Assembly: GCA_029309925.1 (NCBI GenBank)
Contig: JARKND010000001.1
Location: forward strand, 1,798,001 to 1,862,000
Reading direction: 5' to 3'
Origin: Fulvivirgaceae bacterium JP3-4
GTDB lineage: Bacteria; Bacteroidota; Bacteroidia; Cytophagales; Cyclobacteriaceae
DNA: 64,000 nt
The translations under genes and the position numbers were made by a program. Positions 51,943-60,540 of this stretch are shown piece after piece; the first letter of the stretch is position 1; every line of letters begins with the position of its first letter. Under the pieces are notes generated by a model. It had not been told where the DNA came from. It saw only the letters and a program-made list of their open reading frames with translations, and did not search any database.

Positions 51943-53541
51943 ATGTCATACCATTACATCATAGTAGGCGCAGGGTCTGCAGGCTGTGTTCTTGCCAACA
52001 GGTTGTCTGAAGATCCTTCCTGTAATGTCTTGCTTCTCGAAGCTGGAGACAGCAACGGCTTTCATACAACGATTCCGGGCACCTATGGAATACTTCATCG
52101 TTCGCGTGTTGACTGGGCATTCTGGACGGAATCACAATCTCAGTTAAACAATCGCAGGCTTTTTATCCCTCGCGGCAAGGTGCTCGGGGGATGCAGCACT
52201 ACCAACGCTATGGCCTATGTGCGCGGTAATTCAGCCGACTATGATGAATGGGCTTCTTTTGGAAATAAGGGCTGGAGCTATCGCGAGGTGTTGCCTTACT
52301 TCAAAAGATCGGAGCACCATGAATCCTTCGGTGAACCTTATCATGGTAAATCCGGACCGTTGCATGTCAGCCTTGGGAAATATCCTTCAATCATGAGCCG
52401 GCATTTCTTGAAGGCTTGTGAAGCGAATGGCATCCCTGTGAATGATGATTACAATGGTGCGACACAATGGGGTGCGGGGATGCTCCAGTATACAATCAAA
52501 AATAACCGCAGACAAAGCACTGCTACTGCTTTTCTTGATCCCGTCCGTTCGCGCAGCAATCTCACCATCCGCACAAAGGCACATGTCGGCAAGATCCTGA
52601 TTAAGAACGACCGCGCAGTTGGGGTTGAGATCATTACCGAACCTGGACGGACGGAACAGCTACATTGTGCCAGGGAAGTCATCATTTCTGCAGGTGCGAT
52701 CAAATCGCCTCAGCTTCTGATGCTATCGGGAATCGGTGACAGGCAGTTATTGAAAGATGTTAACATCGAAACGATTGCAGATCTGCCTGGCGTTGGAGCA
52801 AATCTCCAGGATCACGTCTGGACGCATGTCAGTAATCTGTCCAACGTAGCCACACTGAATAGCCACGTGAAGCCCCTTGGTCTGGCGAAGGCTGCTTTCG
52901 ATTACCTTCTTTTTAACAAAGGCCCCCTCTGCAATTCTCCAATAGAGACAAATGCTTTTTTCAAAACGGACGATCACTCCATCCGTCCTGACATTCAGTT
53001 TCATTTTGCTCCGTTATACATCGGCAATGATTACACAACTGACATTTACAACATCAGAACTTTCCCAAATACCAACGGGTTCGGAATGCTGGTGATCCTC
53101 TTGCATCCGGAGAGCCGCGGACGCATTCGCTTGCGATCAAATAACCCTTCAGCTGCGCCCGTGATCGAGCCTGAATTTCTCACGCACGAAAAAGATTGGC
53201 GGACATTATTAAAAGGGTTGAAGAAAGCAATGGCGGTTGCCGATAGCGATGCCTTCCGCGAAACATCAAAGGGCTTGCATCATCCGGTGGGAAATGCTTC
53301 AGATGAAATGCTGATGGATCACATACGAAAAAGCCTCGAAACATTGTACCACCCTGTGGGAACTTGCAAAATGGGCAACGATCCGATGGCGGTGGTCAAC
53401 GATCGGTTGCAAGTCAGGGGAGTAGGAGGGTTGCGCGTGGTTGATGCATCGATCATGCCTACAATCATTTCAGGAAACACCAATGCCCCGGCAATCATGA
53501 TCGGAGAGAAAGGTGCTGATCTCGTGAAGAACGAGATGTGA
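51943..53541 (+). CDS. GMC family oxidoreductase (choline-dehydrogenase-like)
   Basis: The 532-residue flavoenzyme begins with the Rossmann FAD motif 'YIIVGAGSAGCVLANRLSED' (residues 5-24) followed by 'LLLEAGD'. The GMC signatures 'RGKVLGGCSTTNAMAYVRGN' near 81 and 'VIISAGAIKSPQLLMLSGIG' near 247 are present. The C-terminal active-site block is 'LYHPVGTCKMGNDPMAVVND' near 466 with the catalytic His, then 'GLRVVDASIMPTIISGNTNA'. It should oxidise a primary or secondary alcohol with FAD. Without a transport or betaine-aldehyde dehydrogenase neighbour, choline as substrate is not assured. It has no signal peptide and converges on the exopolysaccharide operon (10-bp gap). Confidence 0.94.
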   Translation: MSYHYIIVGAGSAGCVLANRLSEDPSCNVLLLEAGDSNGFHTTIPGTYGILHRSRVDWAFWTESQSQLNNRRLFIPRGKVLGGCSTTNAMAYVRGNSADYDEWASFGNKGWSYREVLPYFKRSEHHESFGEPYHGKSGPLHVSLGKYPSIMSRHFLKACEANGIPVNDDYNGATQWGAGMLQYTIKNNRRQSTATAFLDPVRSRSNLTIRTKAHVGKILIKNDRAVGVEIITEPGRTEQLHCAREVIISAGAIKSPQLLMLSGIGDRQLLKDVNIETIADLPGVGANLQDHVWTHVSNLSNVATLNSHVKPLGLAKAAFDYLLFNKGPLCNSPIETNAFFKTDDHSIRPDIQFHFAPLYIGNDYTTDIYNIRTFPNTNGFGMLVILLHPESRGRIRLRSNNPSAAPVIEPEFLTHEKDWRTLLKGLKKAMAVADSDAFRETSKGLHHPVGNASDEMLMDHIRKSLETLYHPVGTCKMGNDPMAVVNDRLQVRGVGGLRVVDASIMPTIISGNTNAPAIMIGEKGADLVKNEM

Positions 53542-53551
53542 CTACTTCTGA

Positions 53552-54727
53552 TCAATTCTGAGAGACAGGTTTCCGCGCGGCTTTTTCCCAGACAACGGAC
53601 TGCTTGCCTTTAATAAAGCGCCTGAGACCCGCATACACAGCCAGGTTCATCATGCAGAAATACAGTGGCACAAAAAAACCTTTGATGGTAACGGGCTTGT
53701 CTCGCAGAATATATCCGATCATTGCCACCAAATAGAATGCCACCTGCGCAATCAACGTAGCACTGTAGAACCACGAGGTCTGCGCGAGAAAAATGTTCGA
53801 GACGAGTGCAGTAAGCAGCGACAGCGGGGCGAGTGTCCACCGTAACACGCGATGTGATATATACTGAAAGCTCAGCATCGGGTAGGCGAATGGATTCAGC
53901 AATGGTTTTAAGCGAAGCATCGCCTGGAAGGCTCCGGCACAGATGCGCACTTTTCTCTTCCATTCTTCGCCAATAGAGACAGAGCCTGATTCAATTGCGT
54001 ATGCTTTCGGTTCGTAGGCAAAGCGGTAACCTTTCTGTGCAATCCGAAGCGACATATAAAAATCTTCAATGATCATGTCCTCGTTCGGAGGTTCGTATAG
54101 TTCGGTCCGGATCGAAAACAATTCTCCCGCAGCTCCTACCACTGAACCGATCTCTGCATCTTTTTTCTTCAGGAACGATTCATACTTCCAGTAGAGACCT
54201 TCTCCACCAACCGACACTTCACCTTCTTCTGCAGGTGCCTCTACGCGTTTTTCACCCGCGACACCACCCGTGTGCTTATCCGCATAGTGTTTGACAATCT
54301 CGCGGATTGCTTCTTTGTTCAAGGACGTGTTCGCATCACTGAAAATGACGATTGGTGTCTTAATCATGGGCATCACCCGGTTCACTGCGTGGATCTTGCC
54401 CTTGCGACCCGCAGTGTGATACAACGTAATTTCGGGGTATTGCTGTATGATCTCTGGTGTTTTGTCTGTCGATCCGTCAGTGACCATCGCAACGTTCAGT
54501 CTCTCTTTAGGATAGTCGAGCGTCAGCGTGTTGATGATCTTTGCACGAATGAAATCTTCTTCATTGTAAGCAGCGATCAGCATCGTTACCTCGGGCAATT
54601 CTGTCGCGATTGCAGTCGTCTTCTTCCGCCTGACTTTGCTGATGAAGAACACGAGTATGCCATATCCGACATAGGTATAGAAAAGGATCGCGATGCTGAT
54701 CCAGAAAATGTAGAGCGCCAATGTCAT
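53552..54727 (-). CDS. Membrane family 2 glycosyltransferase (exopolysaccharide operon)
   Basis: The 391-residue protein has an N-terminal membrane helix, a GT2 catalytic domain ('VTMLIAAYNEEDFIRAKIIN' near 47, 'VAMVTDGSTDKT' near 80, metal-binding 'VIFSDANTSLN' near 127, and acceptor-site 'EDFYMSLRIAQKGYRFAYEP' near 219) and C-terminal membrane helices. The 'RKVRICAGAFQ' and 'HRVLRWTLAP' stretches recall the QxxRW region of processive synthases such as HasA/IcaA. It is the last gene of the eight-gene minus-strand operon, 17 bp after the membrane protein gene. It probably adds a sugar or extends the polymer at the inner membrane. Confidence 0.9.
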   Translation of the reverse strand: MTLALYIFWISIAILFYTYVGYGILVFFISKVRRKKTTAIATELPEVTMLIAAYNEEDFIRAKIINTLTLDYPKERLNVAMVTDGSTDKTPEIIQQYPEITLYHTAGRKGKIHAVNRVMPMIKTPIVIFSDANTSLNKEAIREIVKHYADKHTGGVAGEKRVEAPAEEGEVSVGGEGLYWKYESFLKKKDAEIGSVVGAAGELFSIRTELYEPPNEDMIIEDFYMSLRIAQKGYRFAYEPKAYAIESGSVSIGEEWKRKVRICAGAFQAMLRLKPLLNPFAYPMLSFQYISHRVLRWTLAPLSLLTALVSNIFLAQTSWFYSATLIAQVAFYLVAMIGYILRDKPVTIKGFFVPLYFCMMNLAVYAGLRRFIKGKQSVVWEKAARKPVSQN

Positions 54728-54744
54728 AGTTCAGTGCAGTGTCG

Positions 54745-55917
54745 TCAGGTCAGACTGCGTTCATGTTTAATCTGGTTTTCCATATACGACAGCGTTGCGG
54801 GCAGCAACACTACGAGCGTTGGCACCAGGAAAAGTCTTGTCTGATAAGACGTGGCTGTCAACAAATGGATGGTGATCCAGATGCCGACCAGGAATACAAA
54901 GAACACTTTGAGACGGAAATCCAGGGAACGGAAAATAAGCAGTGTCCACAGGGGCAGAAAGCCAAAGATGCCGAACAGTTCCATGTAGGTTTTTACGCTG
55001 ACAGAACTCATGAGGTTAAGTTTCAGCATGGGCAACCCTGCGGCTGCACGCCAGATGGATGGCGGCTGATAGCCGAAGTAAGAACGGATGCCAAGAAAAA
55101 TTGCAATAAAGCCTACCATCGACACAACGGACACCGCGATCACCTCGCGGTTATTTGAAATCAGGGTGCCGACAGAACGCCAGTTATTCCAATTGAATTT
55201 CGAAAAGAAATAAATTACGGGTATCAGCAGCGAGGTTTCGCGGTTCGCAGCGCCCACCAGCGTAATCGGGATGATCCACCATCCCGGAAGATTTTTGACT
55301 ATGACCAGCGCTGCAAGAAGGTACACCGTGATGTCCATGTAGGTGTTGAACGTGAGGTCCGCATCCATCACTCCGTTGCCCATGAAAAGTGCCGACATCA
55401 TCAGGCCGAGCAGAACAAGCATGCGGTTCCTGATAAAGACACTGAAGTAGATGTAACACAGATAAAAGATGAGCGCGTTCTGGAAGAACCGGAATGCGAG
55501 GAACACGAGTGTATATTTCACGAAGTGCGGATCGCGAAGACCGGTCATGAGTTTCAAAGTGCGATCGTTCTTTTCACCCGACTCGGGCAGGGTCAGGTTA
55601 AAGCCCTTCACGTCATATACTCGAAACACGGTGTTGTCGGCAACCCAATACATTCCTTCGATCATCATCGGGCAAAGTATGCGGTATTGCCACGGATTGT
55701 AGAACATTGATTTGCCTGCCACCAGATCGAGGTGGCGCTGGTAATGTTCTACCGCATTGGCCTTGTAATAGCTGTTGTAGATCGGGTAGATCGACATCCA
55801 GCTGATGATAATAATTCCCACGAGCATCTTGAGACCCTTGCGCAAACGGCTTTCCGTCTCAATTGTCTTATCAGATGCGCTCGTGAATGACCGGGTGAGG
55901 GTAGCTAGCCAATCCAT
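54745..55917 (-). CDS. Polytopic membrane protein of the exopolysaccharide operon
   Basis: The 390-residue protein has roughly nine or ten hydrophobic segments. I do not recognise the family with confidence. Conserved-looking polar stretches in loops, 'FYNPWQYRILCPMMIEG' (about 93-109) and 'GAANRETSLLIPVIYFFSKF' near 220, resemble the loop motifs of GT-C-type or polymerase-like membrane proteins. The gene starts inside the end of asnB (13-bp overlap) and the last glycosyltransferase follows after 17 bp. Since no Wzx or Wzy gene is otherwise visible in this operon, this protein could be the polymerase or a lipid-linked-sugar transferase. That role is inferred from position only. Confidence 0.75.
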   Translation of the reverse strand: MDWLATLTRSFTSASDKTIETESRLRKGLKMLVGIIIISWMSIYPIYNSYYKANAVEHYQRHLDLVAGKSMFYNPWQYRILCPMMIEGMYWVADNTVFRVYDVKGFNLTLPESGEKNDRTLKLMTGLRDPHFVKYTLVFLAFRFFQNALIFYLCYIYFSVFIRNRMLVLLGLMMSALFMGNGVMDADLTFNTYMDITVYLLAALVIVKNLPGWWIIPITLVGAANRETSLLIPVIYFFSKFNWNNWRSVGTLISNNREVIAVSVVSMVGFIAIFLGIRSYFGYQPPSIWRAAAGLPMLKLNLMSSVSVKTYMELFGIFGFLPLWTLLIFRSLDFRLKVFFVFLVGIWITIHLLTATSYQTRLFLVPTLVVLLPATLSYMENQIKHERSLT

Positions 55918-57806
55918 CTCTTATGCCACATTTGAAACAGCAAAACATGCCAAAGCTTTTGAATGTTAACAGGCTGGCCGTTGAGATAACGGTCGCGCAT
56001 ATCGATAACATCTTTCGTATTGAAAATGTCGTTTCTGTTCAGAACATCTTCATTGATATTGTCGATGACGAGGCTCTTTAATTCGTTTCTGAACCATCCC
56101 ATGATGGGAACAACGAAGCCCATCTTCGGACGATCCATTATTTCAGCCGGAACATATTTGTGAACGATGTTCTTCAGGATGATCTTGGTGTTCTTGTCCT
56201 TCAGCTTATAGGCAGAAGGCAATTGCGCTGCAAATTCGGTGATGCGGTGATCGAGCAGTGGCTCGCGGCCCTCGAATGAAACTGACATGGTTGCGCGGTC
56301 AACTTTCGTAAGGTTGTTGTCGACCAGGAATGTCTTGAAGTCCATGGCGAGCATTTTGTTGGTCAGGTCGTTTGTGTCACCGATCTCCTCATCAGAATCA
56401 AATGCTGAATACTCAAGTTTGAAAGGATGTTTCAGTCGTTGCGTCAGTTCCTGGTCAGTGTTGAACTGAGAGATCACTTTCATGGCGGTGAGCGGGTCCT
56501 GGCTTGCCCAGATCAGTTTCATCTTCGCAAAACGCGTCTGGAAGTTGAATGCGCGGCTCGAGCCCGGAATAAATTTCGGATTGACGATCGACATGCCTTT
56601 GCTCATGGTCGTCATCAGCCACGAATACATTCCCTGAGTGAGGCGCAGCGCCATGCGGTACTTCGAATAGCCTCCAAAGATCTCATCGCCACCATCAGCT
56701 GACAACGCAACCTTTACGTGTCGCGCGGCAACCTGGCTCACGAGTGTGGTCGGGATAATTGAATTATCGCCCAGCGGTTCATCGTATATGTCGGGAAGAG
56801 ACGGGATAATGTCAAACGCTTCCTTGTGTGTGCAATAGTATTCGGTGTGGTCGGTGCCCAGGTAGTTGGCCACGCGCCTCGCGTGTGGCGCCTCGTCAAA
56901 TTTCTTGTCATCAAAGCCGATCGTGAAAGTCCTCAGCTTCTGCGTCTGGTTTTTCTGAAGAATTCCGGCTACGGCTGTGCTATCATAACCCCCGCTCAGG
57001 AACACACCAACCGGTACATCGGAAACTAGTCTATATTGAAGCGCTGATTTCAATATTGCTTCAAGCTCTTGCTCAGCCTCCTGATAAGAGATGTTCAGCT
57101 TGGGCTTGTTGTAGAAATCGTACACGTTCCAATACGCATATTTGTTTGTTGCTTTTGTTGCAAGATCGATTTCAAGAATATGTCCTGGTTCGAGCTTGTG
57201 CGCGTTTTCATAGATTGTATGAGGCGCAGGAATATAGCTGTACTGGAAATACAGCCCGAGGCTGTTATAATTCAGCGTCTTTTTAAATGCAGGATGTGCT
57301 GTGAAGATCTTCAGCTCAGAACCAAAAAGGATCAGGTCCTGGTGCATATAATAATATAACGGCTTCACGCCTGCGCGATCCCGCACGAGGAAGATCTTTT
57401 GTTTTCCCTTGTCGAGCAGTGCAAAAGCAAACATGCCGATGAACTGATCGATGCAACGGATGCCAAATGCCTGGTATGCCTTGATAATTACTTCAGTATC
57501 TGAATTAGACGCAAACTTGTAGCCCTTTGCAATGAGCTTCTCGCGAACTTCCTTGAAGTTGTAGACCTCACCGTTGTAAATGAGTGTGAGATCTTCAAAG
57601 TGATACGGCTGGTGGCCAAGGGGAGAAAGATCGAGAATTGATAATCGTCTGTGGCCGAATCCCACTGTTGCATCACCGAACCGACTCGTGAAGATACCGC
57701 TGTCATCGGGACCACGGTATGCAATCGTGTCTGTCATCCGGCCAATGATCTCATCAGCATCATAATCCGTCCTCTTAAAATCCACAAATCCTGAGATTCC
57801 GCACAT
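55905..57806 (-). CDS. asnB: Glutamine-hydrolysing asparagine synthase-like amidotransferase
   Basis: The 633-residue protein starts MCGISGF, so the catalytic Cys2 of the class II glutaminase domain is available once Met is removed. 'GFGHRRLSILDLSPLGHQPY' and 'YNGEVYNFKEVRE' belong to the same domain. The synthetase half has the PP-loop 'VFLSGGYDSTAVAGIL' near 267 and 'ALSADGGDEIFGGYSKYR' near 364. Length and motif order fit AsnB. Such enzymes in capsule and exopolysaccharide operons are thought to amidate a sugar acid or amino acid substituent rather than make free asparagine. It overlaps the next gene by 13 bp and follows the acyltransferase by 12 bp. Confidence 0.93.
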   Translation of the reverse strand: MCGISGFVDFKRTDYDADEIIGRMTDTIAYRGPDDSGIFTSRFGDATVGFGHRRLSILDLSPLGHQPYHFEDLTLIYNGEVYNFKEVREKLIAKGYKFASNSDTEVIIKAYQAFGIRCIDQFIGMFAFALLDKGKQKIFLVRDRAGVKPLYYYMHQDLILFGSELKIFTAHPAFKKTLNYNSLGLYFQYSYIPAPHTIYENAHKLEPGHILEIDLATKATNKYAYWNVYDFYNKPKLNISYQEAEQELEAILKSALQYRLVSDVPVGVFLSGGYDSTAVAGILQKNQTQKLRTFTIGFDDKKFDEAPHARRVANYLGTDHTEYYCTHKEAFDIIPSLPDIYDEPLGDNSIIPTTLVSQVAARHVKVALSADGGDEIFGGYSKYRMALRLTQGMYSWLMTTMSKGMSIVNPKFIPGSSRAFNFQTRFAKMKLIWASQDPLTAMKVISQFNTDQELTQRLKHPFKLEYSAFDSDEEIGDTNDLTNKMLAMDFKTFLVDNNLTKVDRATMSVSFEGREPLLDHRITEFAAQLPSAYKLKDKNTKIILKNIVHKYVPAEIMDRPKMGFVVPIMGWFRNELKSLVIDNINEDVLNRNDIFNTKDVIDMRDRYLNGQPVNIQKLWHVLLFQMWHKRWIG

Positions 57807-57818
57807 AATAAAATCCTG

Positions 57819-58424
57819 TTATTTCCTGATATACTTCACAACCTTTGCCGGGATTCCCGCCACGATTGCATTGGCAGGTACATCGCGCGTTACAACCGAG
57901 CCGGTCGCAACAACGGCATTTTCTCCGATCGTCACACCTTTCAAAATGGTAGCGCGTGTTGCAATCCACACGTTGTTTTTGATAATGATTGGTTTAGATA
58001 CGCCATCAGCGAAGTGATTTGCAACATCGTGGAAATCGCTGTCGAGTATGATCGTGTAGGGAGCAATCCTGACGTTCTCACCGATGTCCACAAGCATTTG
58101 TGCATCGATGTGCGCTCCGTTTACACGGCTGTTTTTGCCGATGATGAGCTTTCCTTTTTTTCCGGTGAACAGTTTTGCCTGGTTGATCGCAGACCACACG
58201 CGCACCTCATCTTTCAGGATCATCTCGCCCTGATTATCGATCATTGGTTTTCCGTTAATCGATACATATTTCCCAACTTCTGTACATTTCCGCAGATAGA
58301 TCTTCGCCTGGATAAGACGTATAAGGCCGATGAATGTACGCCACGCAATTTCGAACATACCGGCATCAGGGTTTTCCTTTCGGTAAGTATTGATTCGGTT
58401 ATATAGCGTCACACTCAGGCTCAT
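57819..58424 (-). CDS. Hexapeptide-repeat O-acyltransferase (exopolysaccharide operon)
   Basis: The 201-residue protein is a left-handed beta-helix acyltransferase of the maltose/galactoside acetyltransferase type. Its repeat region (about 90-190) includes 'LIIGKNSRVNGAHIDAQM', 'GENVRIAPYTIILDSDFHDV' with the catalytic His, 'VWIATRATILKGVTIGENAV' and 'ATGSVVTRDVPANAIVAGIP'. The first 80 residues are helical ('GMFEIAWRTFIGLIRLIQAK'). It probably acetylates a sugar of the polymer's repeat unit with acetyl-CoA. It overlaps the upstream glycosyltransferase by 4 bp and is coupled to asnB. Confidence 0.92.
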   Translation of the reverse strand: MSLSVTLYNRINTYRKENPDAGMFEIAWRTFIGLIRLIQAKIYLRKCTEVGKYVSINGKPMIDNQGEMILKDEVRVWSAINQAKLFTGKKGKLIIGKNSRVNGAHIDAQMLVDIGENVRIAPYTIILDSDFHDVANHFADGVSKPIIIKNNVWIATRATILKGVTIGENAVVATGSVVTRDVPANAIVAGIPAKVVKYIRK

Positions 58425-59323
58425 GCAGGTAAAGTGTTTTTCGTCATCATGCTGAAATTCCAGCGAAGCCCGCGCAGTATTGCCCTGGCAAGTTCAAACT
58501 TTCCCTTCAGCATATATTGGATCAGGTTTCTCATAGTCGGAACTGCAATGAAATAGATTACTCCGCAGAGCCTAGCAAGCCCGCTTGAGTTGCGCAACAT
58601 GAACAACAGCCTGTTGCGGTTGATGAAGTATACTTTGGTGTAGCTTTCCTCTCCGCCCACACTCACTGACTCTTTATGCACAACCATTGAAGTTCCAACG
58701 TAATACATGTTATATCCCTTGCTTTTCACCTTCTCGCACCACTCGTGCTCTTCGTAGTAGAGAAAATAAAGCTCCGGCATAGGCCCGACTTCATCTATCA
58801 CTTTCCGGGGAACGATCAAGGCAGCACCGTGCCCGAGATCAGTTTTATAAATCTTGTCATACTGCCCGATGTCGGTTTGAAAAAGTCCGATGCGTTCGCC
58901 ACGCCCGGTATATGCGCTTACGCGTTTGGCGCCTGCATACTGGATCGTTTTGATGTCGGGAAACACAACCTTAGGGGAAGCCATTCCTGCATCAGGCGTG
59001 CTCTCCATAAATTCTACCAGGGGCTGAAGAAACGAAGGAGGCAGAAGCGTGTCATTGTTCAGGAACAGCACATACTTCCCTTTCGCTTCCGCGATGCCAA
59101 GATTATTTCCCCCTGCAAATCCGAGATTCTTTTCGCTGACAATAACTTTTGTGTCAGGGTAGGAGGCCAGCACTTTTTCCTTTGGATTGATGCGCGAAGC
59201 ATTGTCCACGATGATCACCTCTACTGACGGATAGGTGATCTCCTTCAACGAAGCAAGAAACTCAAGCGTGTCGTCAAGTGAGTTATAATTGATACTGATA
59301 ATGCTGACCAGCGGGTAAATCAT
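58421..59323 (-). CDS. GT2 glycosyltransferase, rhamnosyltransferase-like
   Basis: The 300-residue protein is a soluble GT-A enzyme of the WbbL/RfbF-like branch: 'VSIISINYNSLDDTLEFLAS' at the start, 'EVIIVDNASRINPKEKV', 'GFAGGNNLGIAEAKGKYVLF', metal-binding 'LNNDTLLPP' near 91, 'YAGAKRVSAYTGRGERIGLF' and 'YYEEHEWCEKVKSKG' as acceptor site. The C-terminal helices ('LCGVIYFIAVPTMRNLIQYM') may touch the membrane. It probably transfers rhamnose or another deoxysugar in repeat-unit assembly. It overlaps the acyltransferase by 4 bp and follows the next glycosyltransferase by 14 bp. Confidence 0.92.
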   Translation of the reverse strand: MIYPLVSIISINYNSLDDTLEFLASLKEITYPSVEVIIVDNASRINPKEKVLASYPDTKVIVSEKNLGFAGGNNLGIAEAKGKYVLFLNNDTLLPPSFLQPLVEFMESTPDAGMASPKVVFPDIKTIQYAGAKRVSAYTGRGERIGLFQTDIGQYDKIYKTDLGHGAALIVPRKVIDEVGPMPELYFLYYEEHEWCEKVKSKGYNMYYVGTSMVVHKESVSVGGEESYTKVYFINRNRLLFMLRNSSGLARLCGVIYFIAVPTMRNLIQYMLKGKFELARAILRGLRWNFSMMTKNTLPA

Positions 59324-59337
59324 TTCAACTGAATTAT

Positions 59338-60522
59338 CTATTCTTTCTTCGATTCAACACTTGCAACTGTATGGGGCGTGTGTATGAATGTCGTGTTCGA
59401 TCCTTTGAGTTTGAAAAGCAGTAAGAGCATTTTCCCAAATACAAGCGGAAGCAACGCCACCGACTTCGCCATCTTGAGGTTATACATGCCCGGAGGTATG
59501 GCGAGCGCCATCGATATCGCGAAGCATCCCCATAGAATCAACCATCCGTAGGAAAGGATTGGAAAAAAGTGAGGGAATGCAAGGCTCAGCAGCGCAAGCG
59601 TTGTGAGCAAGCCAAGATTGATGAGCCGTGGCAGTTGAATGTTGCGGAGTATGGCGCTGTTTAGATATGCAATATTTCCAAGCATCATCTGCTTCAGGCC
59701 TTTTCCAAAATATTTCTTCAGGTAGTAGAACTGACTATACATCCAGCGCTTGCGCTGATTTTGAAAAGCCTTCGCGCTGGCAATCTTCTCGTCATACACG
59801 ATGATATTTTTGGCGTAATATGCTTTCAGGTGAATGTCCAGCAGCTTAAGTTCAAGCTCTCGGTCAAACCCACCAACAGAGTCCATATTTTTCAGTGTCG
59901 ACTTCAGCGTGTGATAGGGAAACATCATTCCGGATCCGGCAAGCGAGGCAGCTCCACCCAGGGCAACAGTGCCCTGGCGGAAGATGAAGTTGTTGATCAT
60001 CTCGCTGATGCCATCCAATACCGACATGGAGTTATGTGAATTTTTCGCTTTGCGTTGCCCTTGAATCACGTAATAACCCTGGTCGTAAAGGTCGTTGATA
60101 TCTCTGAGGAAATTATCGGCCATAACATTATCAGCATCGAGGATCAGCGCACATTCATACGGTTGCGACAGTTCCTCCATTGCCCTGTTGAGGGCTTTTA
60201 CTTTTGTACTTTTTTCAAAAGCTACTTCAATGACCAGGATGTCGAGCTTCCGCAGTTGCTGAAGGGTAGACTGCTGCAGAGAATCGGCAATGACGATGAC
60301 GTCAAATCGATCTGCCGGGTAATTCTGCTGGCGGGCACGTTTTGCAACGTCAACGATCACAGCATCTTCTTTGTAAGCGGGGATAAAAACAGCAATGTTA
60401 TGATGCAATCCCTTGCCGCGAAACGCAGGCTGCTGGTAGAACAGCGCTGCAATGGCAAGTGTCAGTGCATAACCAGTTGCAAATAGGAAATAGATCAGCA
60501 GGATGAGCTCGAATATAAACAT
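59338..60522 (-). CDS. Membrane GT2 glycosyltransferase of the processive type
   Basis: The 394-residue protein has an N-terminal membrane helix, a GT2 domain and two or three C-terminal helices. Catalytic features are 'IAVFIPAYKEDAVIVDVAKR' near 44, 'DVIVIADSLQQSTLQQL', metal-binding 'ALILDADNVMADNFLRDI' near 126 and the QxxRW-like 'FQNQRKRWMYSQFYYLKKYF' near 255. The latter is typical of polysaccharide synthases (cellulose or hyaluronan type), although here Lys precedes Arg-Trp. It may extend or start the repeat unit at the inner membrane. It sits 18 bp after the sugar transferase that would prime synthesis. Confidence 0.92.
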   Translation of the reverse strand: MFIFELILLIYFLFATGYALTLAIAALFYQQPAFRGKGLHHNIAVFIPAYKEDAVIVDVAKRARQQNYPADRFDVIVIADSLQQSTLQQLRKLDILVIEVAFEKSTKVKALNRAMEELSQPYECALILDADNVMADNFLRDINDLYDQGYYVIQGQRKAKNSHNSMSVLDGISEMINNFIFRQGTVALGGAASLAGSGMMFPYHTLKSTLKNMDSVGGFDRELELKLLDIHLKAYYAKNIIVYDEKIASAKAFQNQRKRWMYSQFYYLKKYFGKGLKQMMLGNIAYLNSAILRNIQLPRLINLGLLTTLALLSLAFPHFFPILSYGWLILWGCFAISMALAIPPGMYNLKMAKSVALLPLVFGKMLLLLFKLKGSNTTFIHTPHTVASVESKKE

Positions 60523-60540
60523 AAAGCCAGTGGGGTTTAA

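Noticed and set aside
54272-54844. Plus-strand open frame of 190 codons across the glycosyltransferase junction
   Set aside because: It lies opposite two well-supported operon genes and is rich in Cys, His and Arg as expected for an antisense shadow.
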